From positions 1 through 13,193 of the forward strand of contig JAUYDP010000061.1 of NCBI GenBank assembly GCA_030691805.1: a stretch of 13,193 nt of DNA, written 5' to 3'. Below, one piece after another: positions 5,043-13,109 of this stretch. Each line of letters begins with the position of its first letter. The first letter of the stretch is position 1. The DNA comes from Dehalococcoidia bacterium. GTDB lineage: Bacteria; Chloroflexota; Dehalococcoidia; JAUYDP01. The notes below the pieces were generated by a model, which was given only the letters and a program-made list of their open reading frames with translations, had not been told where the DNA came from and ran no database searches. The position numbers were made by a program, and so were the translations under genes.

Positions 5043-6077
5043 TCAACCGCCAATATTACGGGCGTGGAGCAGCCCGTTGTCTATCATGTACTCGGCAATC
5101 TGTATTCCGTTCAACGCCGCGCCCTTACGAACGTTGTCGGCCACCACCCACATCACCAGCCCGTTAGGTTGAGAGACGTCTTCCCTAACACGCCCTACGT
5201 ATACATCGTCGTTGCCAGCTACTTCCCAGGGCTGTGGATATAGGTTGACATCAGGGTCATCATGAAGCCTAACTCCGGGAGCTTCGCTGAGAATCTGCTT
5301 CGCCTCGCCCGCCGTTATAGGGCGAGTGAACTCCACATGGATGGCCTCGCTATGGCCTATGTAAACCGGGACACGTACGCAGGTGGCGGAAATGGCGATG
5401 TCCGGGGCGTGCATAATCTTGCGGGTCTCCTCCAACATCTTCCATTCCTCTTTGGTATACCCATTGTCAAGGAAGACGTCAATCTCCGGGATCAGGTTGA
5501 ATCCAATCTGATGAGGGTAGACATGAGGCACCGTGTTGCGCCCATCGAGAACGGCCTTGGTCTGCGTGCTCAGTTCCTCCACGGCTTCGCGACCGGTGCC
5601 AGAGACGGACTGGTAAGTATCCACCACTATGCGCCGAATTGGGTTCACTTTGTGCAATGGATTCAGCGCTACCACCATCTGAATTGTAGAACAGTTGGGG
5701 TTAGCTATAATACCCGAATGTCGTCGAATGTCCTGGGGGTTTACCTCCGGCACCACCAGGGGCACCCGGTTGTTCATGCGAAAAGCCACGCTGTTATCCA
5801 CCACTACCGCGCCCTCCCGAACCGCCATAGGGGCAGAATGCTGGCTTATCTCCGTGCCCGCGGAAAAAAAAGCAAGGTCAATGCCCTGAAAAGCATGTGG
5901 TCCGATCTCTCTTACTTCAACCTCCCGGCCAAAGACTAAGACCTTCTTCCCAGCCGTCTTTCCCGAGGCGAAAAGGCTAACATGACGTACAGGAAAACTA
6001 CGTTGTTCCAGGATCTTTATGAACTCCTGGCCAACCATCCCAGTCGCCCCGACCACGGCAATATTCAGGCCACTCAA
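5043..6077 (-). CDS. asd: Aspartate-semialdehyde dehydrogenase
   Basis: Asd reduces aspartyl phosphate with NADPH to aspartate-semialdehyde, the branch point to lysine/diaminopimelate, threonine and methionine. The 344-residue product begins with a Rossmann motif VVGATGMVG (8-16). The catalytic Cys129 lies in NPNCSTIQ, Gln156 in YQSVSGTG and the acid/base His242 in VYIGHSEAIHVEF. The start is a TTG (6077-6075). It is supported by GAGGTGA (complement of 6082-6088) at good spacing and by the family's usual N-terminus; no ATG or GTG lies in a better place. That ribosome site includes the dapB stop codon, so the two are coupled with a 9-nt gap. Downstream dapA uses its product directly. Confidence 0.96.
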   Translation of the reverse strand: MSGLNIAVVGATGMVGQEFIKILEQRSFPVRHVSLFASGKTAGKKVLVFGREVEVREIGPHAFQGIDLAFFSAGTEISQHSAPMAVREGAVVVDNSVAFRMNNRVPLVVPEVNPQDIRRHSGIIANPNCSTIQMVVALNPLHKVNPIRRIVVDTYQSVSGTGREAVEELSTQTKAVLDGRNTVPHVYPHQIGFNLIPEIDVFLDNGYTKEEWKMLEETRKIMHAPDIAISATCVRVPVYIGHSEAIHVEFTRPITAGEAKQILSEAPGVRLHDDPDVNLYPQPWEVAGNDDVYVGRVREDVSQPNGLVMWVVADNVRKGAALNGIQIAEYMIDNGLLHARNIGG

Positions 6078-6086
6078 GAGATCACC

Positions 6087-6890
6087 TCACTCCAGCCCTA
6101 GAAGTTTGTTTAAGCCAAAGACCAGGTGGTCTCTTTTGACTACTTCTTTGATGGCAAGCAGCAACCCTGGCATAAACGACTCCCTACTATTGCTATCGTG
6201 CCGGATAGAAAGGGTCTGGCCCGTTGTCCCAAAAATAACCTCCTGGTGAGCCACCAGTCCAGGAAGGCGGATGCTATGGATAGCTACGCCTTCAACCTGG
6301 CCACCTCGCGTGCCGCTTACCGTCTCTTTTTGGGGCGCCTTATACTGGAACGGGCGGCCTCTCGCCCGGACCATCTCCTGGGCGGTGGCCAGAGCCGTCC
6401 CTGAAGGAGCATCAAGCTTGCCTTCGTGATGCAACTCGATAATCTCAGCGTAGTCAAAGTACCTGGCGGCTAAGGACGACAAATGAATCATAAGAACGGC
6501 GCCTAATGCAAAATTAGGCGCTACCACGGCCCCAAGACCAGTGGACCGTGATAGTTCTTCCAATTCCCTGAGATTGTCTGGGGAGAGGCCGGTTGTTCCA
6601 ATCACCGGAGAGGCGCCATGCCGGAAGGCCGTCCTGGCGTGGTCCATAGCCGCGCTAGCGACAGTGAAGTCCACCAACACCCTGGCCTTTACACTTCCCA
6701 GCAAAACGCTCAGGTCACGGAATACCGGCACAGTCGCGCCCCCAGAAAGGGGCAATATCCCGTCATCATGCTTGCGAGACGAAGCGCCTACCAGCTTGAG
6801 CGTCTGGTCTCGGGAAACGGCATTAAGGGTCTCTTGGGCCATTCTGCCCGAGGCCCCCGTAACGGCTACATGTATAGGTTTCTCGGCCAC
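6087..6890 (-). CDS. dapB: 4-hydroxy-tetrahydrodipicolinate reductase
   Basis: DapB reduces the product of DapA with NAD(P)H in the lysine/diaminopimelate pathway. The 267-residue product has the dinucleotide motif VTGASGRM (10-17), DFT (74-76), GTTG (98-101), APNFALGA and the signature ELHHEGKLDAPSGTA (152-166). That signature holds the catalytic His154/His155 and Lys158. The C-terminal half has HSIRLPGLVAHQEVIFG, a variant of the usual RLxGLVGHxEV stretch. It starts with GTG at 6890, whose G is the last base of the pnp stop (TAGTG). The Shine-Dalgarno GGAGG (complement of 6896-6900) lies inside the last codons of pnp. Translation is therefore very likely coupled to pnp. Confidence 0.96.
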   Translation of the reverse strand: MAEKPIHVAVTGASGRMAQETLNAVSRDQTLKLVGASSRKHDDGILPLSGGATVPVFRDLSVLLGSVKARVLVDFTVASAAMDHARTAFRHGASPVIGTTGLSPDNLRELEELSRSTGLGAVVAPNFALGAVLMIHLSSLAARYFDYAEIIELHHEGKLDAPSGTALATAQEMVRARGRPFQYKAPQKETVSGTRGGQVEGVAIHSIRLPGLVAHQEVIFGTTGQTLSIRHDSNSRESFMPGLLLAIKEVVKRDHLVFGLNKLLGLE

Positions 6891-9133
6891 TAAGGCCTCC
6901 GTCTTCCTCCCATAGGAGGCCTGGACGGCCCCCGTGAAGGATCTCGGCTAAACTCCCGCTCGTGGCCTGGCCCGCCGGAGCGGGGTGGAAACCCGTCACC
7001 TCCATGCCTGGGTGGAGGGCCGGCCTGGGCGGCGGCCTGCCTGGCCTCTTCCAGAGTCTGGCCCAGGATAACAGCCTTCCGGGAAAGATTCACTCTACCC
7101 ATCCGGTCTATCTCCATCACCATGACCATAATCTCGTCGCCCACCTGGACCTCGTCCTCAACCCTGGGCACCCGGTAATCAGCCAGCTCGCTGATGTGTA
7201 CCAGGCCTTCTTTGCCCGGTAGGATCTCGACGAAGGCCCCGAAGTTCATGAGCCTGGTTACCCTTCCGGTGTAAGTAGCCCCTACCTCCACCTCACGGGT
7301 CAAGCTTTCGACCATCTTGATAGCCCTATTGGCTGCTTCTTCACTAGGCGAGCCGATGATGACCGTGCCGTCATCTTGGACTTCAACGGTGCACTTTGTC
7401 TCGCTTATGATAGACCGGATGGTCTTTCCCCCTGGACCGATGACCAGCCGAATTTTGTCAGGATGCACCTGTATTTTGTACATTCTAGGCGCGTATTTGC
7501 TTAGCTCCGGCCTGGCCTGATTGATAGTGGCCAATATCTTGTCCAGAATGAAAAGTCGAGCCTCACGGGCCTGTAGCAGCGCGTCGGTCAGTATCTGATG
7601 GGTAATGCCCTTAACCTTGATGTCCATCTGGAGAGCCGTGATTCCATCAGCCGTCCCTGCCACCTTAAAGTCCATATGCCCAAGGGCATCCTCTATCCCT
7701 TGGATGTCGGTTAGAACAACGTACCGACCATCGTCACCCATGACTAGACCCATGGCCACGCCGGCGACCGGGGTCTTAACCGGCACGCCAGAGTCCATCA
7801 GGGCCAGGGTGCTGCCGCAGACGCTGGCCATGGAGGTGCTGCCGTTAGAGCTGAGGACCTCCGACACCAAACGTATAGTGTAGGGAAATTCCTGCTCGCT
7901 GGGAATAACGGGAAGGAGTGCTCGCTCGGCAAGCGCCCCATGCCCAATATCCCGCCGGCTGGGAGTGCCTATGCGCTTGGTCTCCCCGACGCTGAACGGC
8001 GGGAAATTGTAGTGGTGCATAAAGCGCTTGCTATCCTCCGGCCCCAGGCCGTCCAGCTTTTGCTCTTCTCCAAGCGAGCCAAGCGTCGCAATGCTGAGGA
8101 CCTGCGTCTGTCCCCTGGTAAACAGGCCTGAACCGTGGGTTCTCGGCAATATCCCAACCTCGCAGTTGATGGGCCTGATGGTCTTAGGGTCCCGTCCATC
8201 AGGGCGGAGGCCCTTGTCCAGGACATTACGCCTCAACTCTTCGGCGACGACACCAGCGAAAGCCGCGCCAATGGCCGCTGGCTCATATGTATCCTGGAGG
8301 CTGGCGACAACCTCGTCCTCCAGGGCGTCTACGGAGGCTTCTCTGGCGGCCTTCTCCTCCTGATATAGAAGATCGGAGAGGCGTGCGCCGACCATGCCCT
8401 TCACCGATTCTTTTATCCCAGCAGGCGCCACAGCCTCATGAATAGCCATCTTAGGCTTAGCCCTGTCGGCGATTAGCTCGTCCTGTATGGCGATTAGCTT
8501 CTTGTTGGCCTCCTGGCCTAGCCGGATGGCTTCCAGCATCAACTCCTCTGTCAACTGAGATGCGCCAGCCTCCACCATCATGACGGCATCCCTGGCGCCG
8601 GCAACCACCAATTCCAGCTTGCTCTCCTGCATCTGGGTATTCGTTGGGTTAATGATGAATTCGCCGTTTATGTAGCCGACTTTCACAGCGCCGACCGGCC
8701 CTTGGAAAGGGATCTCTGAGATAGATAGCGCAGCCGAAGCTCCCACAAGAGCGAGCAGCTCCGGTGGATTCTCCTGGTCCGCAGATAGGACCGTGGCAAT
8801 CACCTGGATCTCGTTGCGCATGTTCTTGGGAAAGAGCGGCCTTATTGCCCTGTCGGTAAGCCGGTCAGCAAGGATAGCGTCCTGAGTGGGCCGTCCTTCC
8901 CTTCTGAAAAAACCTCCGGGTATCTTCCCAGCGGCATACAACCGCTCCTCATAGTCCACCGTCAAGGGCAAGAAATCCACCCCAGGACGGGGGTCCTTGC
9001 TAGCGCAAGCTGTAACCAGGACGATAGTCTCTCCAAATTGGACGGTAACGGCCCCACCGGCTAACTCGGCCACCCGTCCAACCTCCAAAACCAGCGGCCT
9101 GCCGCCCACCAATGTCTCGAATCGCTTTATCAT
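6890..9133 (-). CDS. pnp: Polyribonucleotide nucleotidyltransferase (PNPase)
   Basis: PNPase degrades RNA 3'-5' by phosphorolysis and can add tails in reverse; it acts as a trimer, often in the degradosome. The order is complete: RNase PH domain 1 (about 10-140), a helical linker, RNase PH domain 2 (about 310-520), KH domain and S1 domain (about 617-685). The second PH domain carries RPDGR, GSGLFTRGQT, SMASVCGSTL and IEDALGHMDF with its acidic residues; the KH domain has GPGGKTIRSI. A tail of about 55 residues is rich in Gly, Pro and Arg and ends GGRRRP. The ATG at 9133 follows purine-rich GGGAAAG at loose spacing. The gene lies 91 nt after rpsO, a conserved order, and its last codons carry the dapB ribosome site. 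Confidence 0.97.
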   Translation of the reverse strand: MIKRFETLVGGRPLVLEVGRVAELAGGAVTVQFGETIVLVTACASKDPRPGVDFLPLTVDYEERLYAAGKIPGGFFRREGRPTQDAILADRLTDRAIRPLFPKNMRNEIQVIATVLSADQENPPELLALVGASAALSISEIPFQGPVGAVKVGYINGEFIINPTNTQMQESKLELVVAGARDAVMMVEAGASQLTEELMLEAIRLGQEANKKLIAIQDELIADRAKPKMAIHEAVAPAGIKESVKGMVGARLSDLLYQEEKAAREASVDALEDEVVASLQDTYEPAAIGAAFAGVVAEELRRNVLDKGLRPDGRDPKTIRPINCEVGILPRTHGSGLFTRGQTQVLSIATLGSLGEEQKLDGLGPEDSKRFMHHYNFPPFSVGETKRIGTPSRRDIGHGALAERALLPVIPSEQEFPYTIRLVSEVLSSNGSTSMASVCGSTLALMDSGVPVKTPVAGVAMGLVMGDDGRYVVLTDIQGIEDALGHMDFKVAGTADGITALQMDIKVKGITHQILTDALLQAREARLFILDKILATINQARPELSKYAPRMYKIQVHPDKIRLVIGPGGKTIRSIISETKCTVEVQDDGTVIIGSPSEEAANRAIKMVESLTREVEVGATYTGRVTRLMNFGAFVEILPGKEGLVHISELADYRVPRVEDEVQVGDEIMVMVMEIDRMGRVNLSRKAVILGQTLEEARQAAAQAGPPPRHGGDGFPPRSGGPGHEREFSRDPSRGPSRPPMGGRRRP

Positions 9134-9150
9134 TACTGAATCTTTCCCTT

Positions 9151-9174
9151 CCCGTTTCCCGGGTAGAACTCTAC
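9151..9174 (-). other. Two adjacent hairpins before the pnp start
   Basis: In the rpsO-pnp gap the transcript can form GTAGA-GT-TCTAC (complement of 9163-9174) and, sharing one base, CCCG-GGAAA-CGGG (complement of 9151-9163). The second ends about 17 nt before the pnp ATG. In E. coli the same gap holds an RNase III-processed hairpin used in PNPase autoregulation. The stems here are shorter, so equivalence is only a suggestion. Confidence 0.42.
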
Positions 9175-9224
9175 TAGGATCTTGTAGTTAATAGGTCCTA
9201 ACCTGTACCAGTCTTCCCGCGGAG

Positions 9225-9491
9225 CTATTTACGTAGGCCGAGACGAGCAATAAGTGCCCGATACCTCCCGACATCCTTTTTGCTCAGGTAGTTGAGGTTC
9301 CTCCGCCTCTGGCCTACCAGCATCAGAAGACCCCTGCGTGAGTGGTGGTCGTGCTTGTGGATCTTGAGGTGCTCAACCAGGTGGTTTATCCTGTCGGAGA
9401 GCAATGCTACCTGCACCTCCGGCGAGCCGGTGTCCTTCGTATGAAGGCCAAACTGCTCAATTAACTCTGTTTTCTCAACGCTAGGCAGCAT
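9225..9491 (-). CDS. rpsO: 30S ribosomal protein S15
   Basis: S15 binds 16S rRNA in the central domain and nucleates platform assembly of the small subunit. The 88-residue product, MLPSVEKTELIEQFGLH through ALIARLGLRK, matches the family's usual 89 residues. Hallmarks are DTGSPEVQVALLSDRI, HKHDHHSRRGLL and VGQRRRNLNYL. I chose the ATG at 9491 because AAGGGGG lies 4 nt upstream and the length then fits. An upstream GTG at 9515 would add eight atypical residues. It is the first gene of the pnp-dapB-asd-dapA unit, about 40 nt after the predicted transcription start. Autoregulation by S15 binding its leader is known in other bacteria; no such fold was recognised in this short leader. Confidence 0.97.
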   Translation of the reverse strand: MLPSVEKTELIEQFGLHTKDTGSPEVQVALLSDRINHLVEHLKIHKHDHHSRRGLLMLVGQRRRNLNYLSKKDVGRYRALIARLGLRK

Positions 9492-9537
9492 CACACCCCC
9501 TTGAGGCGAAATCACAACTTTCCTATTCTTTCGCCGT

Positions 9538-9567
9538 ATTATAGCACAATGGGAAATGCGCCTGCAA
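9538..9567 (-). promoter_or_regulatory. Extended -10 promoter of the rpsO-pnp-dap unit
   Basis: On the minus strand a perfect TATAAT (complement of 9538-9543) is preceded by TGC, giving the extended -10 form TGnTATAAT. TTGCAG (complement of 9562-9567) lies 18 nt upstream as a fair -35 box. Transcription should start near 9531, leaving a leader of about 40 nt to the rpsO ATG. The 178 bases from 9568 to the end of livF (9745) hold no recognisable gene or T-tract terminator. Confidence 0.75.
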
Positions 9568-9745
9568 AGAACCTACGCCGACCTGATGGCGGGTTCACCT
9601 CGATAGCCTCATATAACAGCAGGACTTCTTTATTGAGACCACGGGCATGAAGGACAGGTTGATTTGAAGAGCGTAATCCAATAGCAGCTTACAGACTATG
9701 CGGCCCAGAAGCTGGAGCCATACCGGTAAGGCCGTTAGTAGATAA

Positions 9746-10468
9746 TTACCTCTTTCGCAGGCCCAGATAAGCGCTCCTTACCATCTCATCACCCATGAGG
9801 GCCTTCGAGGGGCCTTCCAGAGCTACGCGCCCGTTTTGCAGAACGTAGCCTCTGTCCGCTATCTCCAGCGCTACCCTTACATTCTGCTCCACCAGCAGAA
9901 TTGTGATGCCCTCCTGGCGCAGGTCCCTTATGGTGGAGAAGATTGCTTCTATTACGATGGGCGCCAGGCCCAGCGATGGCTCGTCCAGAAGAAGCATCCT
10001 GGGCCGCCCCATCAGCCCACGCCCTATAGCCAGCATCTGCTGCTCACCGCCGCTGAGGGTGCCGGCCTTCTGTTTCTTGCGCTCAGCCAAGCGAGGGAAG
10101 AGGGTGAATACCTTCGCCAAGTCCTCCTCTATCCTCTTCCGGTCCTGGGCTGAATGGTAGCAGTAGGCTCCCAGCTTCAGGTTTTCTTCGACCGTCAGCG
10201 ATTGAAAGACCTGCTTACCTTCCGGCACATGGCACATGCCCAGCCTCACGATCCGGTTTGGAGGCCGGCTGCTAATATCCTGCCCGTCCAGCAGGACACG
10301 CCCCCGCATGGCAGGAAGGACCCCAGATACAGTCTTTAGGAGCGTAGACTTGCCCGCACCATTAGCCCCCAGGATACTGACGATCTCGCCGCCATCGACT
10401 TGGACCGTTACGCCGTGGAGCACCTGAATGTTCCCGTAGCCGGCGTGGAGGTCCTCTACTTTAAGCAC
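9746..10468 (-). CDS. livF: Branched-chain amino-acid-type ABC transporter ATP-binding protein LivF
   Basis: This is the second ATPase of a HAAT-family importer; it hydrolyses ATP on the cytoplasmic face to drive uptake. The 240-residue product has Walker A GANGAGKST (34-42), signature LSGGEQQ (138-144) and Walker B MLLLDEPSLGLAP (158-170). The H-loop position reads VEQN, as is usual in LivF. The GTG start (10468) lies inside the end of livG, an 8-nt overlap, with GGGAG (complement of 10474-10478) as ribosome site. It closes the livH-livM-livG-livF series. Substrates of the family include leucine, isoleucine, valine, urea and amides, so the name reflects the family and not a proven substrate. 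Confidence 0.93.
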   Translation of the reverse strand: MLKVEDLHAGYGNIQVLHGVTVQVDGGEIVSILGANGAGKSTLLKTVSGVLPAMRGRVLLDGQDISSRPPNRIVRLGMCHVPEGKQVFQSLTVEENLKLGAYCYHSAQDRKRIEEDLAKVFTLFPRLAERKKQKAGTLSGGEQQMLAIGRGLMGRPRMLLLDEPSLGLAPIVIEAIFSTIRDLRQEGITILLVEQNVRVALEIADRGYVLQNGRVALEGPSKALMGDEMVRSAYLGLRKR

Positions 10469-11234
10469 GTGAGTCTCCCAGGTAGGCGGCGATGACCTCC
10501 TGTTGATTCTTAATCTGGTCTGGGCTACCCTCGGCCAGCTTCTGCCCGTAGTTTATGACCACGATCTCGTCGGAAACATTCATTACCAGGTCCATGTTGT
10601 GCTCTACCAGGAGAATAGTCAAACCGCGTCTTTGTACTTCCAGCAACAGGGCGCAGAGGCGCTCTCGCTCCGCGTCATTGAGCCCGGCCGCCGGCTCGTC
10701 CAGGAGAAGAAGAGAGGGCTTGGCGGCCAAGGCTCGAGCTAGCTCCAGTAGCCGTTGTTCCCCGAAGGGCAGATTCCCGGCCAGTTCTTGGGCCCTTCCT
10801 CCCAGCCCCACATACTCCAGCCATGCCCCAGCCTCCTCGCGTATCCTGCCCTCCGCCTGTCGAGCTCGCGGCAGGGCCAGTGCTGCACCTAGAAGACCTG
10901 CCGGGGCCCAAGGATGGCAGCCGACCATCACGTTCTCCAGGGCGGTCAACTCCCGAAAGAGACGCACAATCTGGAAGGTCCTGGCAATCCCCCGGCGGGC
11001 CACGGCATCGGGCTTCCAGCCGGTGATCCCCAGGCCTTTGAAATGGATACTGCCTCCCGTAGGCGGTAGCACGCCGCTAATTAGGTTCAGGATGGTAGTC
11101 TTGCCGGAGCCGTTGGGGCCGATCATGGCCTTTATCTGCCCGTGCTCAATCTCGAAGCTCAGGTCAGAGACGGCCATGAGGCCTCCGAATGCCTTACGAA
11201 GGCGGTCTACCCGAAGAAGCGGGTTGGCGCTCAT
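10461..11234 (-). CDS. livG: Branched-chain amino-acid-type ABC transporter ATP-binding protein LivG
   Basis: This is the first ATPase of the importer, pairing with LivF. The 257-residue product has Walker A GPNGSGKTT (39-47), Q-loop RTFQIVRLF, Walker B LLLLDEPAAGLN (175-186) and a normal H-loop histidine (H212 in VEHNM). The ABC signature reads LPFGEQR (155-161), so the second position, usually Ser, is Pro; this departs from the common LSYGQQR of LivG. The family-typical C-terminal extension ends with QKLAEGSPDQIKNQQEVIAAY. The ATG overlaps the livM stop (ATGA), with GAGGA six bases upstream. Its own end overlaps livF. Confidence 0.93.
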   Translation of the reverse strand: MSANPLLRVDRLRKAFGGLMAVSDLSFEIEHGQIKAMIGPNGSGKTTILNLISGVLPPTGGSIHFKGLGITGWKPDAVARRGIARTFQIVRLFRELTALENVMVGCHPWAPAGLLGAALALPRARQAEGRIREEAGAWLEYVGLGGRAQELAGNLPFGEQRLLELARALAAKPSLLLLDEPAAGLNDAERERLCALLLEVQRRGLTILLVEHNMDLVMNVSDEIVVINYGQKLAEGSPDQIKNQQEVIAAYLGDSRA

Positions 11235-12235
11235 TCCTGTTCCTCGGCGAGGCCGGCCATGGTCGCCGGAGACTCCCGGAACCTGCCCACTATCAGGCGA
11301 GCTACCCTGCGAGAGAAGCCCACCAGGGCTTCGACCGCTCCCACGATGCCGCGGGGGAAAAAGAGGAGTACGATCAGGACGATGAATCCATTCACCAGCA
11401 AGCGATAGTCCTTGAAGAACTCGGTGAACTGAGGTAGCAGCTTCAGGAAGGCCGCCCCCAGTATGCCTCCCAGGACAGTGCCCTTGCCGCCGAGTATCGT
11501 CATTGTCACCAGATCGAACGAGGTCAGCACATCGACCTGCGTCGGGGATATATACTTCATGTAATGGGCCAAGAGGCTCCCAGCAATGGAAGCGTAGACC
11601 GCACTCAGGACCAAGACCCTCACCTTATAACTGGCGACGCTGATGCCGGAGGTCTGGGCGGCCAGTTCATCACTCTCTATAGCGCGCAGTATACGCCCGA
11701 CCTGAGAATCGCCGATATTGCGGGCTACCACATAGAGAATCAGCGCGACTGCCCATGCAACCGCATAGTAGCCCAGGTCTCCTTTAACCTGAAGTCCTCC
11801 CAGCGAGAGGGTTGGCACACCCTGGATGCCCGTAAATCCGCCGGTCAGGTCGCCTCCCACCAGAAGAAAAGAATAGATGAGAACTCCCAGAGCCAGGGTA
11901 GCGATTGCCACGTGGAAGTGAGTGAGCGCCCCCATCAACGGAGCTCCGACCAGGTAGGCAATAATGGCTGTAAGCACACAAGCGGCGATGAAGGCGGCCA
12001 ACGTAGGCACGCCTTTCACGGTCAGGATAGCTGTGGTATAGCCCCCGATAGCCATGAACCCGGCATGGCCCAGGGTTATCTGGCCTGCGTAGCCCAGCAC
12101 CAGGTCCACCCCCATGGCTGCGATGGCGAAGATGCCCACCAGGACAACATAGCCGAGGAGATAGGAGTCCGCTAGTGGCAGGGGCGCTACGGCCAGGATT
12201 ACCCCCAAAACGGCCAGGGGAAGCCAGCGGCGCAT
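11231..12235 (-). CDS. livM: Branched-chain amino-acid-type ABC transporter permease LivM
   Basis: This is one of the two membrane subunits that form the transport channel. The 334-residue product has many hydrophobic segments. It carries the LivM signature GYAGQITLGHAGF (48-60) and, further on, ILGGKGTVLGGILGAAFL, the loop expected to contact the ATPases. The last 40 residues are polar and charged and probably cytoplasmic. The ATG lies one base after the livH stop with AGGTAGA as ribosome site, and the gene overlaps livG by 4 nt, so the subunits are likely made together. Confidence 0.93.
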   Translation of the reverse strand: MRRWLPLAVLGVILAVAPLPLADSYLLGYVVLVGIFAIAAMGVDLVLGYAGQITLGHAGFMAIGGYTTAILTVKGVPTLAAFIAACVLTAIIAYLVGAPLMGALTHFHVAIATLALGVLIYSFLLVGGDLTGGFTGIQGVPTLSLGGLQVKGDLGYYAVAWAVALILYVVARNIGDSQVGRILRAIESDELAAQTSGISVASYKVRVLVLSAVYASIAGSLLAHYMKYISPTQVDVLTSFDLVTMTILGGKGTVLGGILGAAFLKLLPQFTEFFKDYRLLVNGFIVLIVLLFFPRGIVGAVEALVGFSRRVARLIVGRFRESPATMAGLAEEQE

Positions 12236-12236
12236 T

Positions 12237-13103
12237 CTACCTGGCGCCGAGAATCCCGTTGGGCCGCAGGCAGAGCAGCACGATCAGGAGCCCCAAGGTT
12301 ATGACATCCTTGTAGAGCGATGGCAGCAGGCCCGCCGCAAAGCTCTCCAGCAAGCCCAGGGTCAGGCCTCCCACAACAACGCCCAGGTTGTTGTTGATCC
12401 CTCCTACTACCGCGGCCACGAAACCCTTGACGGTGATGGTTATGCCGCTTATGAAACTCATGAAGATAATGGGGGCTATCAGCACCCCCGCCATGGCCCC
12501 TACGCCGGCGCTCAGGACAAAGGCGAGCATGGTCATGCGCCGGGGGTCAATCCCCACCAAAGAGGCGGCGAGAGGGTTCTCTGCGCTGGCCCGCATAGCT
12601 ATGCCGATCACAGTCCGGTCGAAGAAAACCCAGAAGCCTATCGAGATGACGCCGGAGATCACTAGAACGCCTATAGCCTGAGGAAGGATGGCCGCTCCCA
12701 GGAGGGTTACGGGTGTGTCGCCCAGAAAGGCTGGTAAACTAAAGGAATCCCTTCCCCAGAGAACGAGGGCCAGCCCCTGAAGGGTCATGGATACGGCCAC
12801 GGTCACCATGATGACGATGAGCATCGGGAAATGGGCCGCCGGCCGGATGGCAAAGCGCTCCATAACCAGGCCCACGATTACAGCGAATAATATGGCCGCC
12901 ATAATAGCCACGGGGATAGGGAAGCCGACGCCGACGGTCAGGAAGATGGCGGTCATGCCCCCTAGCATAGAGAACTCGCCCTGTGCCACGTTCAGGATAC
13001 TGGTGGCCCTGTAGACTAAGGCCAAGCCAAAGGCTACCAGGGCGTAAACGCTCCCCAGGGTAAGCCCGGCGAAGAGAAACTGTATTATCTGGGAAGCGGA
13101 CAC
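12237..13103 (-). CDS. livH: Branched-chain amino-acid-type ABC transporter permease LivH
   Basis: This is the partner permease of LivM. The 288-residue product is highly hydrophobic and has the LivH hallmark LNVAQGEFSMLGG (37-49). A second conserved stretch, GFVAAVVGGINNNLG, lies around 225-240. It starts with GTG (13103-13101). No good ribosome site is close; a GGAG lies about 14 nt upstream. The gene follows the stop of the partial upstream ORF by 6 nt, which suggests translation carries over from it. Substrate specificity would come from a periplasmic or lipoprotein binding subunit not visible here. Confidence 0.93.
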   Translation of the reverse strand: MSASQIIQFLFAGLTLGSVYALVAFGLALVYRATSILNVAQGEFSMLGGMTAIFLTVGVGFPIPVAIMAAILFAVIVGLVMERFAIRPAAHFPMLIVIMVTVAVSMTLQGLALVLWGRDSFSLPAFLGDTPVTLLGAAILPQAIGVLVISGVISIGFWVFFDRTVIGIAMRASAENPLAASLVGIDPRRMTMLAFVLSAGVGAMAGVLIAPIIFMSFISGITITVKGFVAAVVGGINNNLGVVVGGLTLGLLESFAAGLLPSLYKDVITLGLLIVLLCLRPNGILGAR

Positions 13104-13109
13104 CGCAGT

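Noticed and set aside
5262..5939. 225-codon plus-strand open frame
   Set aside because: It is fully antisense to asd, whose catalytic motifs are all present; the antisense frame has no family features.
6072..6078. ACTCAAG, a HAIR half-site next to the asd start
   Set aside because: No CTTGAGT partner lies at the required distance, so it is probably chance.
9568..9745. Remnant gene or terminator after livF
   Set aside because: A short plus-strand stretch near 9690-9732 stays open but has stops just upstream and no family pattern; no stem followed by a T-tract was found.
10555..11385. 276-codon plus-strand open frame
   Set aside because: It is antisense to livG and livM and is Ser/Arg/Pro-rich, typical of a shadow frame in GC-rich DNA.
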